From positions 1 through 64,000 of the forward strand of contig NZ_JAYGHR010000016.1 of the NCBI RefSeq assembly GCF_034932365.1: a DNA stretch of 64,000 nt, in the 5' to 3' direction. The stretch is from Capilliphycus robustus. Lineage in GTDB: Bacteria; Cyanobacteriota; Cyanobacteriia; Cyanobacteriales; Microcoleaceae. Both the position numbers and the translations under genes were made by a program. The notes under the pieces are model-generated. The model saw only the letters and a program-made list of their open reading frames with translations, was not told the origin of the DNA and made no database searches. Below are positions 10,247 to 19,049 of the stretch, piece after piece; the first letter of the stretch is position 1, and each line of letters starts with the position of its first letter.

Positions 10247-10496
10247 TCAATCGTTAAATGCTCACCCGAAAAAAATGGGATAATATAATAATGCAAAAAT
10301 CAGCTTTTGTTGGGTTGGGAGTCACACTTAACCAAACCTACAAAATTTTGAGTGATCATAACGTTCCCGCCCCAAGCGAAAAACCCCTTGAGAGTGATAC
10401 AGAGACTACGCGATCGCAATCCCCAAAAACGTTATCCTTGAGAAAGAATGGCTATATGATAATCATCAACCCCGTTAAACTCCCCATCCCTGCGAT

Positions 10497-12614
10497 ATGC
10501 GGCTGCAACGCCAGTTCACCGGACAGAAAATCACCCTAGACACCAGCAACCTGATCGCCAGTGGTGGTGAAGGTCGTATATTTCCAGTTGTCGAAGATTC
10601 CTCTCTCGTTGCGAAAGTCTACCATAAACCCACAGAGGAAGACGCCGACAAACTCACCGTTATGTATAATAATCCGCCTCAGACCTTAACGGTAATGCCG
10701 GGAGTCACCGCGATCGCATGGCCTGTCGATCTCCTCTGTACCCCCGACAATAACCGGAAAATCGTCGGGTTCTTGATGCCCAGTGTAACGCGATCGCTTC
10801 CCATCCACAGCTTTTATACTCCCAAAACTCGCCGGGAACGTAAACCCCTGTTTAACTACCTCTACCTGCATCGTACCGCCCGTAACTTAGTCGCTTCTGT
10901 CACCGACTTACACGCCAGTGGTTATGTGATCGGAGATGTCAACGAGTCCAATATATTAGTCTCCGATACCGCTTTAGTCACCTTAGTCGATACAGACTCC
11001 TTTCAAGTTCGCGATCGACAGACTCAGTTAGTGTATCGCTGTCCCGTCGGAAAAGCCGAATTTACCCCCCCCGAGTTACAGGGTCAAACCTTTCGCGATC
11101 GCGATCGCACCCCCGAACAGGATCGCTTTGGAATAGCCGTGTTAATCTTTCAACTGTTAATGGAAGGAACCCACCCCTTTTCCGGCGTTTATCAAAGCAG
11201 TGGCGATCCGCCCGCCATTGAAGCGCGAATTAAAGCCGGTCATTTTGTATATGGAAATAGCCGGGTTCCCTACAAACCCATGCCTTTAGCCCCTTCCTTT
11301 GAAATACTCCATCCCAAACTACAAGACTTGTTTTTGCGTTGTTTTCAAGAAGGACACACCAACCCAAAAGTTCGTCCCGATGCGAGAACTTGGTTGCTAG
11401 CGTTGATCGAAGCCGAAGAAAATCTCGTGACCTGCAATAAATACAGTCAACACCGCTATGATCGTCACTTAAGCTCTTGTCCTTGGTGTGAACGCACCTC
11501 AAAACTAGGCGGACGCGATCCCTTCCCCTCTCGCGAAGATGTTCAACAGGGACTCCACCTCAAACCCCTCAAACCGAAGCGCAAACGACGTTCACCGGGG
11601 CGCGTGATGCCCACTCCTAGCCCAATTCAACCTCCGGCAACGGTTCGACAAGCCGTAAGCGCCCCAGCTTCAAGCTATCGTCCCCGCCAACAGACAAGAT
11701 CTAGAGGATTATCACCGCAAATTCAATCTTTGATTTTGAACTTGATGCAAGGGGCAATCATCGGGGGAATTTGGGGTATCGCTTGTTCTTCGGCAATTAT
11801 GGCGATTGTCTTTGGGTTTTTTCGAGGAACCGGAGGCATTCTCGGCGGAATGTTTGTCGGAACCATTTGGGGGGCATTTTTTGGGGTTTCAATTAGTATG
11901 TTTTTGCCACCCCCAAGAGGTTTAAATCGCTGGAAAGCCTTTATTGTCGGCAGTTTTTGCGGGGCGATGATTGCAGCAGCGATTTCGGGAATTTTGTTTG
12001 GGGCTTTAACCGGAGAGATGGTTGTCGGTCAAACCTTACTCTGGGGAGCGTTTTTAGGATTAATTTGGGGAGCCATTTGGTCTGTGTTTAAACCGCCTTT
12101 ATCTCTGCCCACTCCAGGCGGGGTGAGAGGCTGGGTTGGGGCGCTGTCAGGGAGTGTTTGGGGTGCATTATTAGGATCGCTCACGGGGGCAGTTTTGGCG
12201 ATGGGGGCGGTGTTGTGGGGAGAATGGCAGTTGCAGATGAGTGTAACTCTGACTCTGAAGTTGATGTCGCAAATGTTTTTGATGGCGACAGTAGCAGGGG
12301 GGTTAGGAGCCTTAGGGGGAATTCTCTCGGGGGCAACCTTTGGGAGTATTGGCGGTGTGCCTCCCTTACCGCTCTCGATGAAAAGGGTCGGTGCAAAGGG
12401 AGCAATTGTCGGCGGAATTTGGGGGAACTTTTTAGGGGTGATCGCCGGGGCTTTATTAGGGGCGATCAGTGCAGCCCTGTTTCCCGAGGTGTTTAGTAAT
12501 ACATCAGGAGAAGCCCTACCTCTGTTTTTGGGTGCAATGGTGGTTTCTGCCGGAGTCGGAGGGGTTTGGGGAACGATTTCGGGGATTGTTTGGGGAGCAT
12601 TGGGGCAATTGTGA
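10497..12614 (+). CDS. Protein-kinase-like domain fused to glycine-zipper membrane region
   Basis: The N-terminal ~300 residues form a protein-kinase-like domain of the COG4248 type. A glycine-rich loop (ASGGEGRIF) is followed by the VAK lysine (LVAKVYH), a catalytic-loop equivalent IGDVNESNIL with Asp147 and Asn152, and a DFG equivalent DTD at residues 165-167. A small cysteine cluster (C...CPWC, near 320) follows, then a basic Pro/Arg-rich linker. The last ~290 residues are hydrophobic with repeated G-I-W-G and G-x-x-W-G motifs, typical of glycine-zipper membrane segments. It probably phosphorylates or binds a substrate at the membrane; the partner is unknown. Catalytic residues look present, so activity is plausible but unproven. 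Several HIP1 sites lie within the gene. Confidence 0.75.
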   Translation: MRLQRQFTGQKITLDTSNLIASGGEGRIFPVVEDSSLVAKVYHKPTEEDADKLTVMYNNPPQTLTVMPGVTAIAWPVDLLCTPDNNRKIVGFLMPSVTRSLPIHSFYTPKTRRERKPLFNYLYLHRTARNLVASVTDLHASGYVIGDVNESNILVSDTALVTLVDTDSFQVRDRQTQLVYRCPVGKAEFTPPELQGQTFRDRDRTPEQDRFGIAVLIFQLLMEGTHPFSGVYQSSGDPPAIEARIKAGHFVYGNSRVPYKPMPLAPSFEILHPKLQDLFLRCFQEGHTNPKVRPDARTWLLALIEAEENLVTCNKYSQHRYDRHLSSCPWCERTSKLGGRDPFPSREDVQQGLHLKPLKPKRKRRSPGRVMPTPSPIQPPATVRQAVSAPASSYRPRQQTRSRGLSPQIQSLILNLMQGAIIGGIWGIACSSAIMAIVFGFFRGTGGILGGMFVGTIWGAFFGVSISMFLPPPRGLNRWKAFIVGSFCGAMIAAAISGILFGALTGEMVVGQTLLWGAFLGLIWGAIWSVFKPPLSLPTPGGVRGWVGALSGSVWGALLGSLTGAVLAMGAVLWGEWQLQMSVTLTLKLMSQMFLMATVAGGLGALGGILSGATFGSIGGVPPLPLSMKRVGAKGAIVGGIWGNFLGVIAGALLGAISAALFPEVFSNTSGEALPLFLGAMVVSAGVGGVWGTISGIVWGALGQL

Positions 12615-12723
12615 ACCCTCTTTTAGTTAAATGTATGGGCAAATTGATCTCTAAAATTTTGCAGGTTTTCCGAAGTGAAGAGCATAGGGTTTGTAGGTGC
12701 GGTTAACTGCACTCTGAAACGGC

Positions 12724-12751
12724 TTGACGAAGGTTAAGGCTGTGTTAAGAT
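12724..12751 (+). promoter_or_regulatory. Candidate sigma-70-type promoter of the fasciclin lipoprotein gene
   Basis: TTGACG (12724-12729) and TAAGAT (12746-12751) are separated by 16 nt and lie about 58 nt before the start codon of the fasciclin gene. The match is to the consensus only; no start site is known. Confidence 0.4.
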
Positions 12752-12808
12752 CCGCTAAGTTAAGTTCGATAAAGATTCGTTACTTTTATCTGCGTGGTGT
12801 AAACAACT

Positions 12809-13489
12809 ATGAACAAGATGACTCAGATGACCAAACGTTTTTTACTTCTGTTTGCTGCGTTAGGAAGTGCGGCAATAGTTTCTGCTTGCAACCAACCGAC
12901 GGCGACGAACACAACCTCTGAACCCGCGACTGAACAAGCCAGCGAACCCACAGAAACCACAACTTCTACAGACACTACTGCTGCAACTCCTCAAGAGACT
13001 CCGGCGACTGGAGCGGTTGCAACCGACAGCACTGATACGACGGCAACTCCGACGGCAACTGAAGCCTCGGGAGAAACCATTGTTGATATCGCCAGTGGAG
13101 ATAGTACCTTCAGCACATTGGTTTCTGCGATCAAAGCGGCGGACTTAGCTGAGGTTTTATCTAGCCCTGGCCCCTACACTGTATTTGCACCCACCGACGA
13201 AGCTTTTGCCGCGTTACCAGAAGGAACGGTTGAAGACCTACTGAAGCCTGAAAACAAAGATAAATTGATTCAGGTTCTCAAGTATCATGTTGTTCCCGCT
13301 AAGGTGTTATCTACTGAAATTCAAGCAGGCCCCGTTGAAACCGTTGAAGGCCAAGCTCTAGAGATTTCTGTTGATCCTGACACCAAAGAAGTCAAAATCA
13401 ACGATGCTAAGGTGGTCAAGACTGATATTGTGGGCAGCAATGGTGTGATTCATGTTATTGATAGCGTGATTTCACTGCCCGCAGAATAA
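12809..13489 (+). CDS. Fasciclin (FAS1) domain lipoprotein
   Basis: This 226-residue protein starts with a lipoprotein signal peptide whose lipobox ends at Cys27 (AAIVSAC). A Thr/Glu/Ala-rich linker (~28-90) follows, then a single FAS1 domain (~92-225). The domain shows the H1 motif (GPYTVFAPTDEAF), the YH motif (LKYHVVP) and the H2 motif (GSNGVIHVIDSVI). FAS1 domains mediate adhesion or carbohydrate/protein binding outside the cell. A predicted lipid anchor would place it in the periplasm or outer envelope. It is transcribed alone, with a candidate promoter upstream. A second FAS1 protein at 46258-46815 has a similar domain but an ordinary signal peptide. Confidence 0.92.
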   Translation: MNKMTQMTKRFLLLFAALGSAAIVSACNQPTATNTTSEPATEQASEPTETTTSTDTTAATPQETPATGAVATDSTDTTATPTATEASGETIVDIASGDSTFSTLVSAIKAADLAEVLSSPGPYTVFAPTDEAFAALPEGTVEDLLKPENKDKLIQVLKYHVVPAKVLSTEIQAGPVETVEGQALEISVDPDTKEVKINDAKVVKTDIVGSNGVIHVIDSVISLPAE

Positions 13490-13598
13490 CAGTAATTTGG
13501 TTAAGACAAAAAATCGAATAACTTTCTACTTCCCCAGTTTGCAAAGTTGAGACTTTCAGACTGGGGATTTCCACGGAAGATAGAGATGTTAATGCAGC

Positions 13599-13705
13599 TA
13601 TAGCAGAGAAAGAGTTGATTAGGACACTGTTTTTCTGTCAAATCCTTTTATGATAAAGGTTTCAATTCTGTCTCCTGTCTCGGTGTCTCCTGATTTCTGC
13701 TATAT
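13599..13705. repeat. Small non-autonomous inverted-repeat element, copy 2
   Basis: The ends are TATAGCAGA (13599-13607) and TCTGCTATA (from 13696), an inverted pair. The interior (GTTGATTAGGACACTG and onward) is nearly identical to the 1547-1710 copy but lacks its ~55-bp internal insertion. It lies immediately upstream of a tnpB remnant in the spacer before psb27. Confidence 0.65.
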
Positions 13706-13731
13706 CAACATCTTGCAGCTATGGACTAAGT

Positions 13732-13863
13732 ACCGTAGGGCATACGGGATCTTATAAGCTTGGGGAGGCGCGATCCTCTAGGTCCATTGGAGCAATCCTG
13801 TGGGGTTACGATTGGACTGTGAACCAAGAATCCCCCGCATTCATGGGTGGGGAGTGTCAATGA
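13732..13863 (+). pseudogene. Remnant of a TnpB gene 3' end with IS200/IS605-type right end
   Basis: An open 43-codon segment begins TVGHTGSYKLGEA and ends VNQESPAFMGGECQ, with a stop at 13861-13863. It resembles the C-terminus of the intact TnpB at 21622-22908 (TVGHRSSGAKSWKA and SWESPAI). The last 40 bp form the same right-end layout as both intact elements: GAATCCC, a G/C hairpin, then GGAGTGTCAATGATGA. All of tnpB upstream of this is missing. It is the stranded right end of a decayed element about 70 bp before psb27. Confidence 0.65.
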
Positions 13864-13932
13864 TGACAGTAAAAGAGGTAGGATGTTAGATAATTTTGAC
13901 AACTGACAACAGCCCACTCTGAACCTATAAAC

Positions 13933-14331
13933 ATGAAAAATTATTTCTCACGCCTACTGGCTTTAGTTTTAACCGTTGCGCTTTGTTTATTCGGCTGTAG
14001 TGGTTCTCCAGATGGTTTAACCGGGAACTATCAACAGGATACCTTAGCCGTCGTGAGTAGCTTGCGAACCGCTATTGAGTTACCGGAAGACTCCCCCGAG
14101 AAAGCACCCGCCCAAGCCGAAGCCCGTCAACTAATTAATGGGTTTGCATCTCGCTATCGTCGTGATCCAGCGATCGCGAAATTACGCTCATTTACAACCA
14201 TGCGAACCGCATTAGACGCTTTAGCTGGACATTATAGCTCTTACCCCAACCGTCCTGTACCCGAGAAATTGAAACAGCGTCTAGAACAGGAATTTGATCA
14301 GGTGGAAGTCGCCGTCAAACGTGGCGCTTGA
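13933..14331 (+). CDS. psb27: Photosystem II assembly lipoprotein Psb27
   Basis: The 132-residue protein has a lipoprotein signal peptide with a lipobox ending at Cys22 (LCLFGC). The mature part is a four-helix Psb27 domain (GNYQQDTLAVVSSLRTAIEL near the start, FTTMRTALDALAGHYSSY further on). Psb27 binds the lumenal side of CP43 in photosystem II assembly and repair intermediates, before the oxygen-evolving cluster and extrinsic proteins are added. Length and motifs are typical. The upstream spacer is crowded with mobile-element remnants that end about 70 bp before the start codon, so the promoter must overlap or lie between them. A hairpin follows the stop. Confidence 0.95.
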   Translation: MKNYFSRLLALVLTVALCLFGCSGSPDGLTGNYQQDTLAVVSSLRTAIELPEDSPEKAPAQAEARQLINGFASRYRRDPAIAKLRSFTTMRTALDALAGHYSSYPNRPVPEKLKQRLEQEFDQVEVAVKRGA

Positions 14332-14355
14332 TGGTATAACTCCTATGTTTGTGCA

Positions 14356-14383
14356 TCTCCCCGTCTGGCTGTAGGCGGGGAGA
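14356..14383 (+). terminator. Hairpin after psb27
   Basis: TCTCCCCG (14356-14363) pairs perfectly with CGGGGAGA (14376-14383) around a 12-nt loop, 25 bp after the psb27 stop. The T run that follows is weak, so it may act as an mRNA 3' stabiliser rather than a strong terminator. Confidence 0.5.
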
Positions 14384-14542
14384 ATACTGTTAAAAATTTA
14401 TCGCTCAAAATCAAGTGGTCAGCAAACCGTTTTGATGGCAATATGCAGTTAGAGATCTGGGGAAGTTGAACAATGCTGAAATAGCTTGATTAACTTGAAT
14501 AATTTTCTGAAGTGGCGATAGTCGCGCGTTGTATTAAACCCG

Positions 14543-16177
14543 ATGTCTAATTTGTCGTTAAAATTGATTCGTAATTGGTTAACAGTCGTTCCAAACCAAA
14601 CCCTCTCCCGAAAGACTCGTCGAGTCGTGAATCTTTTTCTCAGTTTGCTACTGGTTCCACTGGTTAACAGCAAATCAACTTCTGCTCAAGTTCTGCCCTA
14701 TTGTCAGCTTTCACCCGAACAAATTACCCTCAAAGACAGTTTACGTCTTGCCGCTGCTGCTAGTCCCGAAGCCCAAAAACAGTATGAGGATACCTTAACT
14801 CAAAACGCTCAAGCCGTTTTTCAATGTCGTCGTCAAAGCTGGCTAAAAGAGCAAGCCATTTGGCTGAGGTTGTATCCCTGTGATGCTAAACCCGGAGCGA
14901 TTGAGAAAATTCTAGATGATATGGTGAATCGAGGCTACAACAAAGTTTATCTAGAAGTGTTCTACGATGGTCAAGTGTTACTTCCCGCTTCAGATAATAA
15001 CACACCTTGGCCGTCTGTGTTGCGATCGCCTGGAACTGAAACGGTTGATTTATTGGCTGAAACGGTTGAAAAAGGACGTCGAAGGGGCTTAGAGGTTTAT
15101 GCTTGGATGTTCTTGTTGAATTATGGTTATACTTACACATTACGACCCGAGCGAGAAGCGGTTTTAGCCCGCAATGGAGAGGGTCAAACGACAGTCACCG
15201 CAATTGCTGGGGGAAGTGACAGCAATGATTATGGTGAAAGTTATACGAATCAGGGATTTGTTGATCCGTACAACCCTCAAGCCCGTCAAGATTATCAAAC
15301 GCTGTTAAATGCGATTCTCGCCCGTCGTCCTAAAGGGGTGTTATTTGACTATGTTCGTTATCCGAAAGGCTTAGGGGGGGCTTCTGTGGCGGCTAAGGTG
15401 AAGGATTTGTGGATCTATGGAGATGCTTCTCAACAGGCGTTTCTCCAACGCGCCAATAATGACAAGGGAAAAGAGTTGATGCGGCGATTTTTGCGTCAAG
15501 GTTATCTAACGGAAACGGATATTAAACAAGTTAATGCTTTATATCCTGAAGTTAAACCTGCCAATTCGGAAGTTAAACCTACAACTGGTGAAACTCAACC
15601 TACAACTGGTGAAACTCAACCTACAACTCCTGAAGTTAAACCTACTCCACTTTGGCAAGATGAAAAAGCCCTCACGCCCTTAGCTTCCTTAGCTTCAATG
15701 GGAAACAGCCTTCAACAACAGTTATGGCGGCTGAGTGTGGCTCATGCTCAACAAGGAATTTTAGAGTTTTTGGGATTTGCTAGTCAAGCGGTACAACAGC
15801 GAGGCTTATCTGCGGGGGCGGTATTTTTCCCAGAAGGAAACCGTCGCATCCGTGAACAGGGGTTTGATTCCCGTTTGCAACCTTGGGATCAATTCTCACC
15901 GACGATAGAATGGCATCCGATGTCCTACGGTGTGTGTGGGAATACTAGCTGTATTGTGTCTCAAGTGCAAACTGTTGTCAGTCAAGCGCCGTCAGGGGTG
16001 CAGATTATTCCGGCGTTAGCGGGGGATTGGGGAAAAGTGATTAATAATCGTCCGTCGTTGGAAACTCAGATGCAGGATATTTACGCCGCAACCCCTCAAA
16101 TTAAGGCGATTAGTCATTATTCCTACGATTGGCAAGATCCAGAATTCACCCGACAACGTAAGTTTTGTCAACGTTAA
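14543..16177 (+). CDS. Family 10-like glycosyl hydrolase (GHL10), exported
   Basis: The 544-residue protein has a basic N-terminus and a hydrophobic segment (~27-46) ending near STSAQ, which reads as a long signal peptide. The catalytic-type region starts at about 110 (AIWLRLYPCD) and continues with NKVYLEVFYDG, GLEVYAWMFLLNYGY, FVDPYNPQARQDYQTLL and GVLFDYVRYP. These are hallmarks of the family 10-like hydrolase barrel (GHL10, formerly DUF187-like). The natural substrate is unknown and is probably an envelope or extracellular polysaccharide. A Thr/Pro/Glu-rich insert (~335-375) is encoded by 21-bp tandem repeats at 15581-15622. The start is the only Met before the signal segment. Confidence 0.82.
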   Translation: MSNLSLKLIRNWLTVVPNQTLSRKTRRVVNLFLSLLLVPLVNSKSTSAQVLPYCQLSPEQITLKDSLRLAAAASPEAQKQYEDTLTQNAQAVFQCRRQSWLKEQAIWLRLYPCDAKPGAIEKILDDMVNRGYNKVYLEVFYDGQVLLPASDNNTPWPSVLRSPGTETVDLLAETVEKGRRRGLEVYAWMFLLNYGYTYTLRPEREAVLARNGEGQTTVTAIAGGSDSNDYGESYTNQGFVDPYNPQARQDYQTLLNAILARRPKGVLFDYVRYPKGLGGASVAAKVKDLWIYGDASQQAFLQRANNDKGKELMRRFLRQGYLTETDIKQVNALYPEVKPANSEVKPTTGETQPTTGETQPTTPEVKPTPLWQDEKALTPLASLASMGNSLQQQLWRLSVAHAQQGILEFLGFASQAVQQRGLSAGAVFFPEGNRRIREQGFDSRLQPWDQFSPTIEWHPMSYGVCGNTSCIVSQVQTVVSQAPSGVQIIPALAGDWGKVINNRPSLETQMQDIYAATPQIKAISHYSYDWQDPEFTRQRKFCQR

Positions 16178-16202
16178 CTTCCGAGGCAACAAGTCCCACT
16201 CT

Positions 16203-16220
16203 CTCACCGGTTCCGGTGAG
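16203..16220. terminator. Hairpin after the glycosyl hydrolase gene
   Basis: CTCACCGG (16203-16210) and CCGGTGAG (16213-16220) form an 8-bp perfect stem 25 bp after the stop codon. A second short inverted pair (AGTTG and CAACT, about 16225-16245) follows. No T run follows the stem directly. The rest of the spacer to 16553 contains no gene that I can support; it is AT-rich with a G-run near 16400. Confidence 0.4.
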
Positions 16221-16553
16221 GGGGAGTTGACAGTCGGGGGCAACTCCTGGTATATTGGTAATAGTAAGTTTTATAATCGATTATTGAAAAAAATATTTTT
16301 TCGACAACCATCCAATTATACGATAATAATATCCCAGAGCCACCCAAAAAGTCAATAGGGTAGGCAAAAAAAATCGCGAAATTTGAGGGAAAGAGGGTTT
16401 TTTTTGGGGGGTTTCTCCCGCAACCCTATCCCCCCAGAACGGAAAGCTATAAGATCTAGTCGTAGCGTCAGTTACACTTAATAGGTTTGTGAAAGGTTTG
16501 TTTGAGCGTATCGCAAGCTGGATAAACCGTTGTTTGAAAAAGGAGTTTTAACG

Positions 16554-17414
16554 TTGAAAAGTGCAGCGCCCCAGCAGGGGATACCAGCCATTGTTTTAGG
16601 GATTGTTCTGGCAGCGGCTCTTCTAATCGGACTCAATTCCTTTGTGATTATCAATCCGGGTCAGGCGGGAGTGTTGAGTATTTTGGGGAAAGCCAGAGAT
16701 GGCACTCTCTTGGAGGGTCTTCATTTTAAACCGCCTTTAGTTTCGGCGGTTGATATCTATGATGTCACGGTACAAAAGTTTGAAGTCCCGGCCCAGAGTT
16801 CAACAAAAGATTTACAACAACTTTCGGCGAGTTTTGCAATTAACTTCCGTCTCGATCCGATACAGGTTGTGAGAATTCGGCGAGAACAGGGAACACTGCA
16901 AAATGTGGTGTCTAAAGTGATCGCCCCGCAAACGCAAGAATCGTTTAAAATTGCGGCAGCGAAACGAACCATTGAAGAAGCGATCACCAAACGCGATGAT
17001 CTCAAGGCTGACTTTGATGAGGCGCTCAATAGCCGATTGGATAAGTATGGGATTGTGGTGTTAGATACCAGTGTGGTGGATCTAGCGTTTTCGCCGGAGT
17101 TTGCCAGAGCGGTTGAAGAAAAACAAATTGCGGAACAACGAGCGCGACGGGCGGTTTATGTAGCGCGAGAGGCTGAACAACAAGCCCAAGCGGATATTAA
17201 CCGTGCCAAGGGTCGAGCCGAAGCCCAACGCCTGTTAGCGGACACTTTAAAAAATCAAGGGGGTCAGTTAGTTCTGCAAAAAGAAGCGATTGAAGCTTGG
17301 AGACAGGGGGGATCTCAAATGCCTAAAGTTCTGATTCTCAATGGAGATTCTAACAGCAGTGTGCCGTTCTTGTTTAACTTGAGTGAATTTTCCGAAGGAG
17401 CGATCGCCAACTAA
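16554..17414 (+). CDS. Prohibitin-like SPFH/Band 7 membrane protein
   Basis: One N-terminal membrane helix (PAIVLGIVLAAALLIGLNSF) is followed by an SPFH/Band 7 domain (INPGQAGVLSILGKARDGTL, HFKPPLV, FEVPAQSSTKDLQ, SASFAINFRLDP). A long Ala/Glu/Arg-rich coiled coil follows (EEKQIAEQRARRAVYVAREA). This is the arrangement of prohibitins, which assemble into rings in the membrane and act as scaffolds or protease modulators. The open frame starts at a TTG at 16530. I choose the TTG at 16554 because an AAGGAG sits 8 nt upstream, giving 286 residues. It is probably monocistronic, with a hairpin terminator after the stop. Confidence 0.9.
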   Translation: MKSAAPQQGIPAIVLGIVLAAALLIGLNSFVIINPGQAGVLSILGKARDGTLLEGLHFKPPLVSAVDIYDVTVQKFEVPAQSSTKDLQQLSASFAINFRLDPIQVVRIRREQGTLQNVVSKVIAPQTQESFKIAAAKRTIEEAITKRDDLKADFDEALNSRLDKYGIVVLDTSVVDLAFSPEFARAVEEKQIAEQRARRAVYVAREAEQQAQADINRAKGRAEAQRLLADTLKNQGGQLVLQKEAIEAWRQGGSQMPKVLILNGDSNSSVPFLFNLSEFSEGAIAN

Positions 17415-17450
17415 GTTTAACTGAATGTCAATCATTGGGAACTACACCCA

Positions 17451-17482
17451 AAAGACCCGGTTTTTTCGAGAAGCCGGGTTTT
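17451..17482 (+). terminator. Hairpin terminator after the prohibitin gene
   Basis: AAAGACCCGG pairs with CCGGGTTTTT across a T-rich loop and ends in a T run. It lies about 37 bp after the prohibitin stop. The core ACCCGGTTT/AAACCGGGT is the dispersed repeat seen at other gene ends in this window. Confidence 0.65.
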
Positions 17483-17653
17483 TCAGTCGGGCGATCGCCG
17501 CAAATCAGAGGAAAAAGCAAGTGACTGTAGGGCTAATTCATGAAGCCACCCCTACAACTGATAACGGGTCACTGATAACTGTTAATCCGGTTCCAAATTC
17601 TGAGATGATGATAGGGCTAAGATTATAGATTCTCAACTCAGAAGCTACTTTCT

Positions 17654-18787
17654 ATGCGAATCGCTCTTTTTACTGAGACTTTTTTACCGAAAATCGATGG
17701 TATTGTCACGCGGCTGCGTCACACGGTTGAACAGTTGCATCGCTTTGGCGACCAAGTTCTGATTTTCTCTCCAGAAGGCGGACTCAAAGAGTACATGGGC
17801 TGTCAAATTTACGGGGTGGAAGGATTTCCTTTACCGATGTATCCGGAGTTGAAAATCGCTATTCCTCATCCGGGTGTTGGCGCCAAACTCGAGGAGTTTC
17901 AACCGGATCTGATTCATGTCGCCAATCCGGCCGTCTTGGGATTGGGGGGGCTATATTATGCTAAAAAGTTTAATCTGCCTCTGATTGCGTCCTACCATAC
18001 TCATTTGCCTCAATACTTGCATCACTATAATTTGGGGATGTTGGAAGAGGTGCTTTGGGGGTTATTACGTTCGGCGCACAACCAGGCAGATTTGAACCTC
18101 TGTACTTCAACGGCGATGGTCAAAGAGTTACAATCTCATGGGATTGAACGGGTTGATCTCTGGCAACGGGGCGTGGATACGGAACTGTTTCAACCGGATC
18201 AAGCCACGCCGGAAATGCGCGATCGCTTGAGTCAAGGACATCCAGACTGTACGCTCTTGCTGTATGTCGGACGTTTGGGGGCGGAAAAGGAAATTGACCG
18301 CATCAAACCCATTTTAGAAGCGATTCCGAATGCGCGTCTAGCGTTGGTGGGGGATGGCCCGAACCGTCTAGCCTTAGAACAACATTTTGCCGAAACTCCG
18401 ACTCATTTTGTGGGGTATTTGCGGGGACAGGAACTCGCGGATGCTTATGCTTGTGCGGATGCGTTTATTTTCCCGTCTCGGACTGAAACTTTGGGTTTAG
18501 TTTTACTCGAAGCGATGGCGGCAGGAACTCCTGTGGTTGCAGCCCGTTCTGGTGGTATTCCTGATATCGTTACGGATGGGGTTAATGGTTATCTGTTCGA
18601 TCCGGCGGATGAGAATGGGGCTATTTCTGCGACTCAACGGTTACTCTCTCACCAGCTAGAACGAGAAACCCTGCGTCAAAATGCTCGTCTAGAAGCGGAA
18701 CGTTGGGGATGGCCTGCGGCGACTCATCAGTTGCGGCGCTACTATCAAGCGGTTCTAAGTCGTCATGTTCTGCCATCAGTTGCTTAG
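17654..18787 (+). CDS. sqdX: Sulfoquinovosyltransferase SqdX
   Basis: This 377-residue GT4-family (GT-B fold) glycosyltransferase transfers sulfoquinovose from UDP-sulfoquinovose to diacylglycerol, the last step of sulfolipid (SQDG) synthesis for thylakoid membranes. Characteristic segments are RIALFTETFLPKIDGIVTRL at the N-terminus, SYHTHLPQYLHHYNLG, LWQRGVDTELFQP and LLYVGRLGAEKEIDRIKP. The nucleotide-sugar E-x7-E site is in FPSRTETLGLVLLEAMAAGT. Length and motifs fit cyanobacterial SqdX rather than a general glycosyltransferase. The ATG start at 17654 is at the family position. No sqdB is present in the window. Confidence 0.93.
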   Translation: MRIALFTETFLPKIDGIVTRLRHTVEQLHRFGDQVLIFSPEGGLKEYMGCQIYGVEGFPLPMYPELKIAIPHPGVGAKLEEFQPDLIHVANPAVLGLGGLYYAKKFNLPLIASYHTHLPQYLHHYNLGMLEEVLWGLLRSAHNQADLNLCTSTAMVKELQSHGIERVDLWQRGVDTELFQPDQATPEMRDRLSQGHPDCTLLLYVGRLGAEKEIDRIKPILEAIPNARLALVGDGPNRLALEQHFAETPTHFVGYLRGQELADAYACADAFIFPSRTETLGLVLLEAMAAGTPVVAARSGGIPDIVTDGVNGYLFDPADENGAISATQRLLSHQLERETLRQNARLEAERWGWPAATHQLRRYYQAVLSRHVLPSVA

Positions 18788-19049
18788 TTTGGTCTGGACG
18801 CTTAGACTGAAGACAGAGAAAATGGCAGTTGTGAACAGTAGCCCGTTGTCAGTTAACAGTTATCAGGTACCTGTTACTTATTTGAGGGTTAAATGGATCA
18901 GGTAAATATCGATTTAAGCGTGAACATTTCCTCAAAACTTACTTCTAAACAGTTTCCTGTTTCCTGTTGTCTGTTTTCTGTTAACGGGTTTCTGCTTCCC
19001 CAAAAGCTGATCTCTGATTTGCCATCTTCGTTGAACAAACATCTCTCCC

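Noticed and set aside
10258..10539. Open frame of 93 codons before the kinase-like gene
   Set aside because: It overlaps the kinase start, lacks family similarity, and its sequence looks like spacer with a HIP1 site.
17526..17557. TGTAGGG...CCCCTACA string similar to the ends of the 341-bp element
   Set aside because: Only about 8 nt are shared with the 31-nt end, too short to call another copy.
17425..17628. Open frame of 67 codons after the prohibitin gene
   Set aside because: It runs through a terminator hairpin and dispersed repeats; no protein signature.
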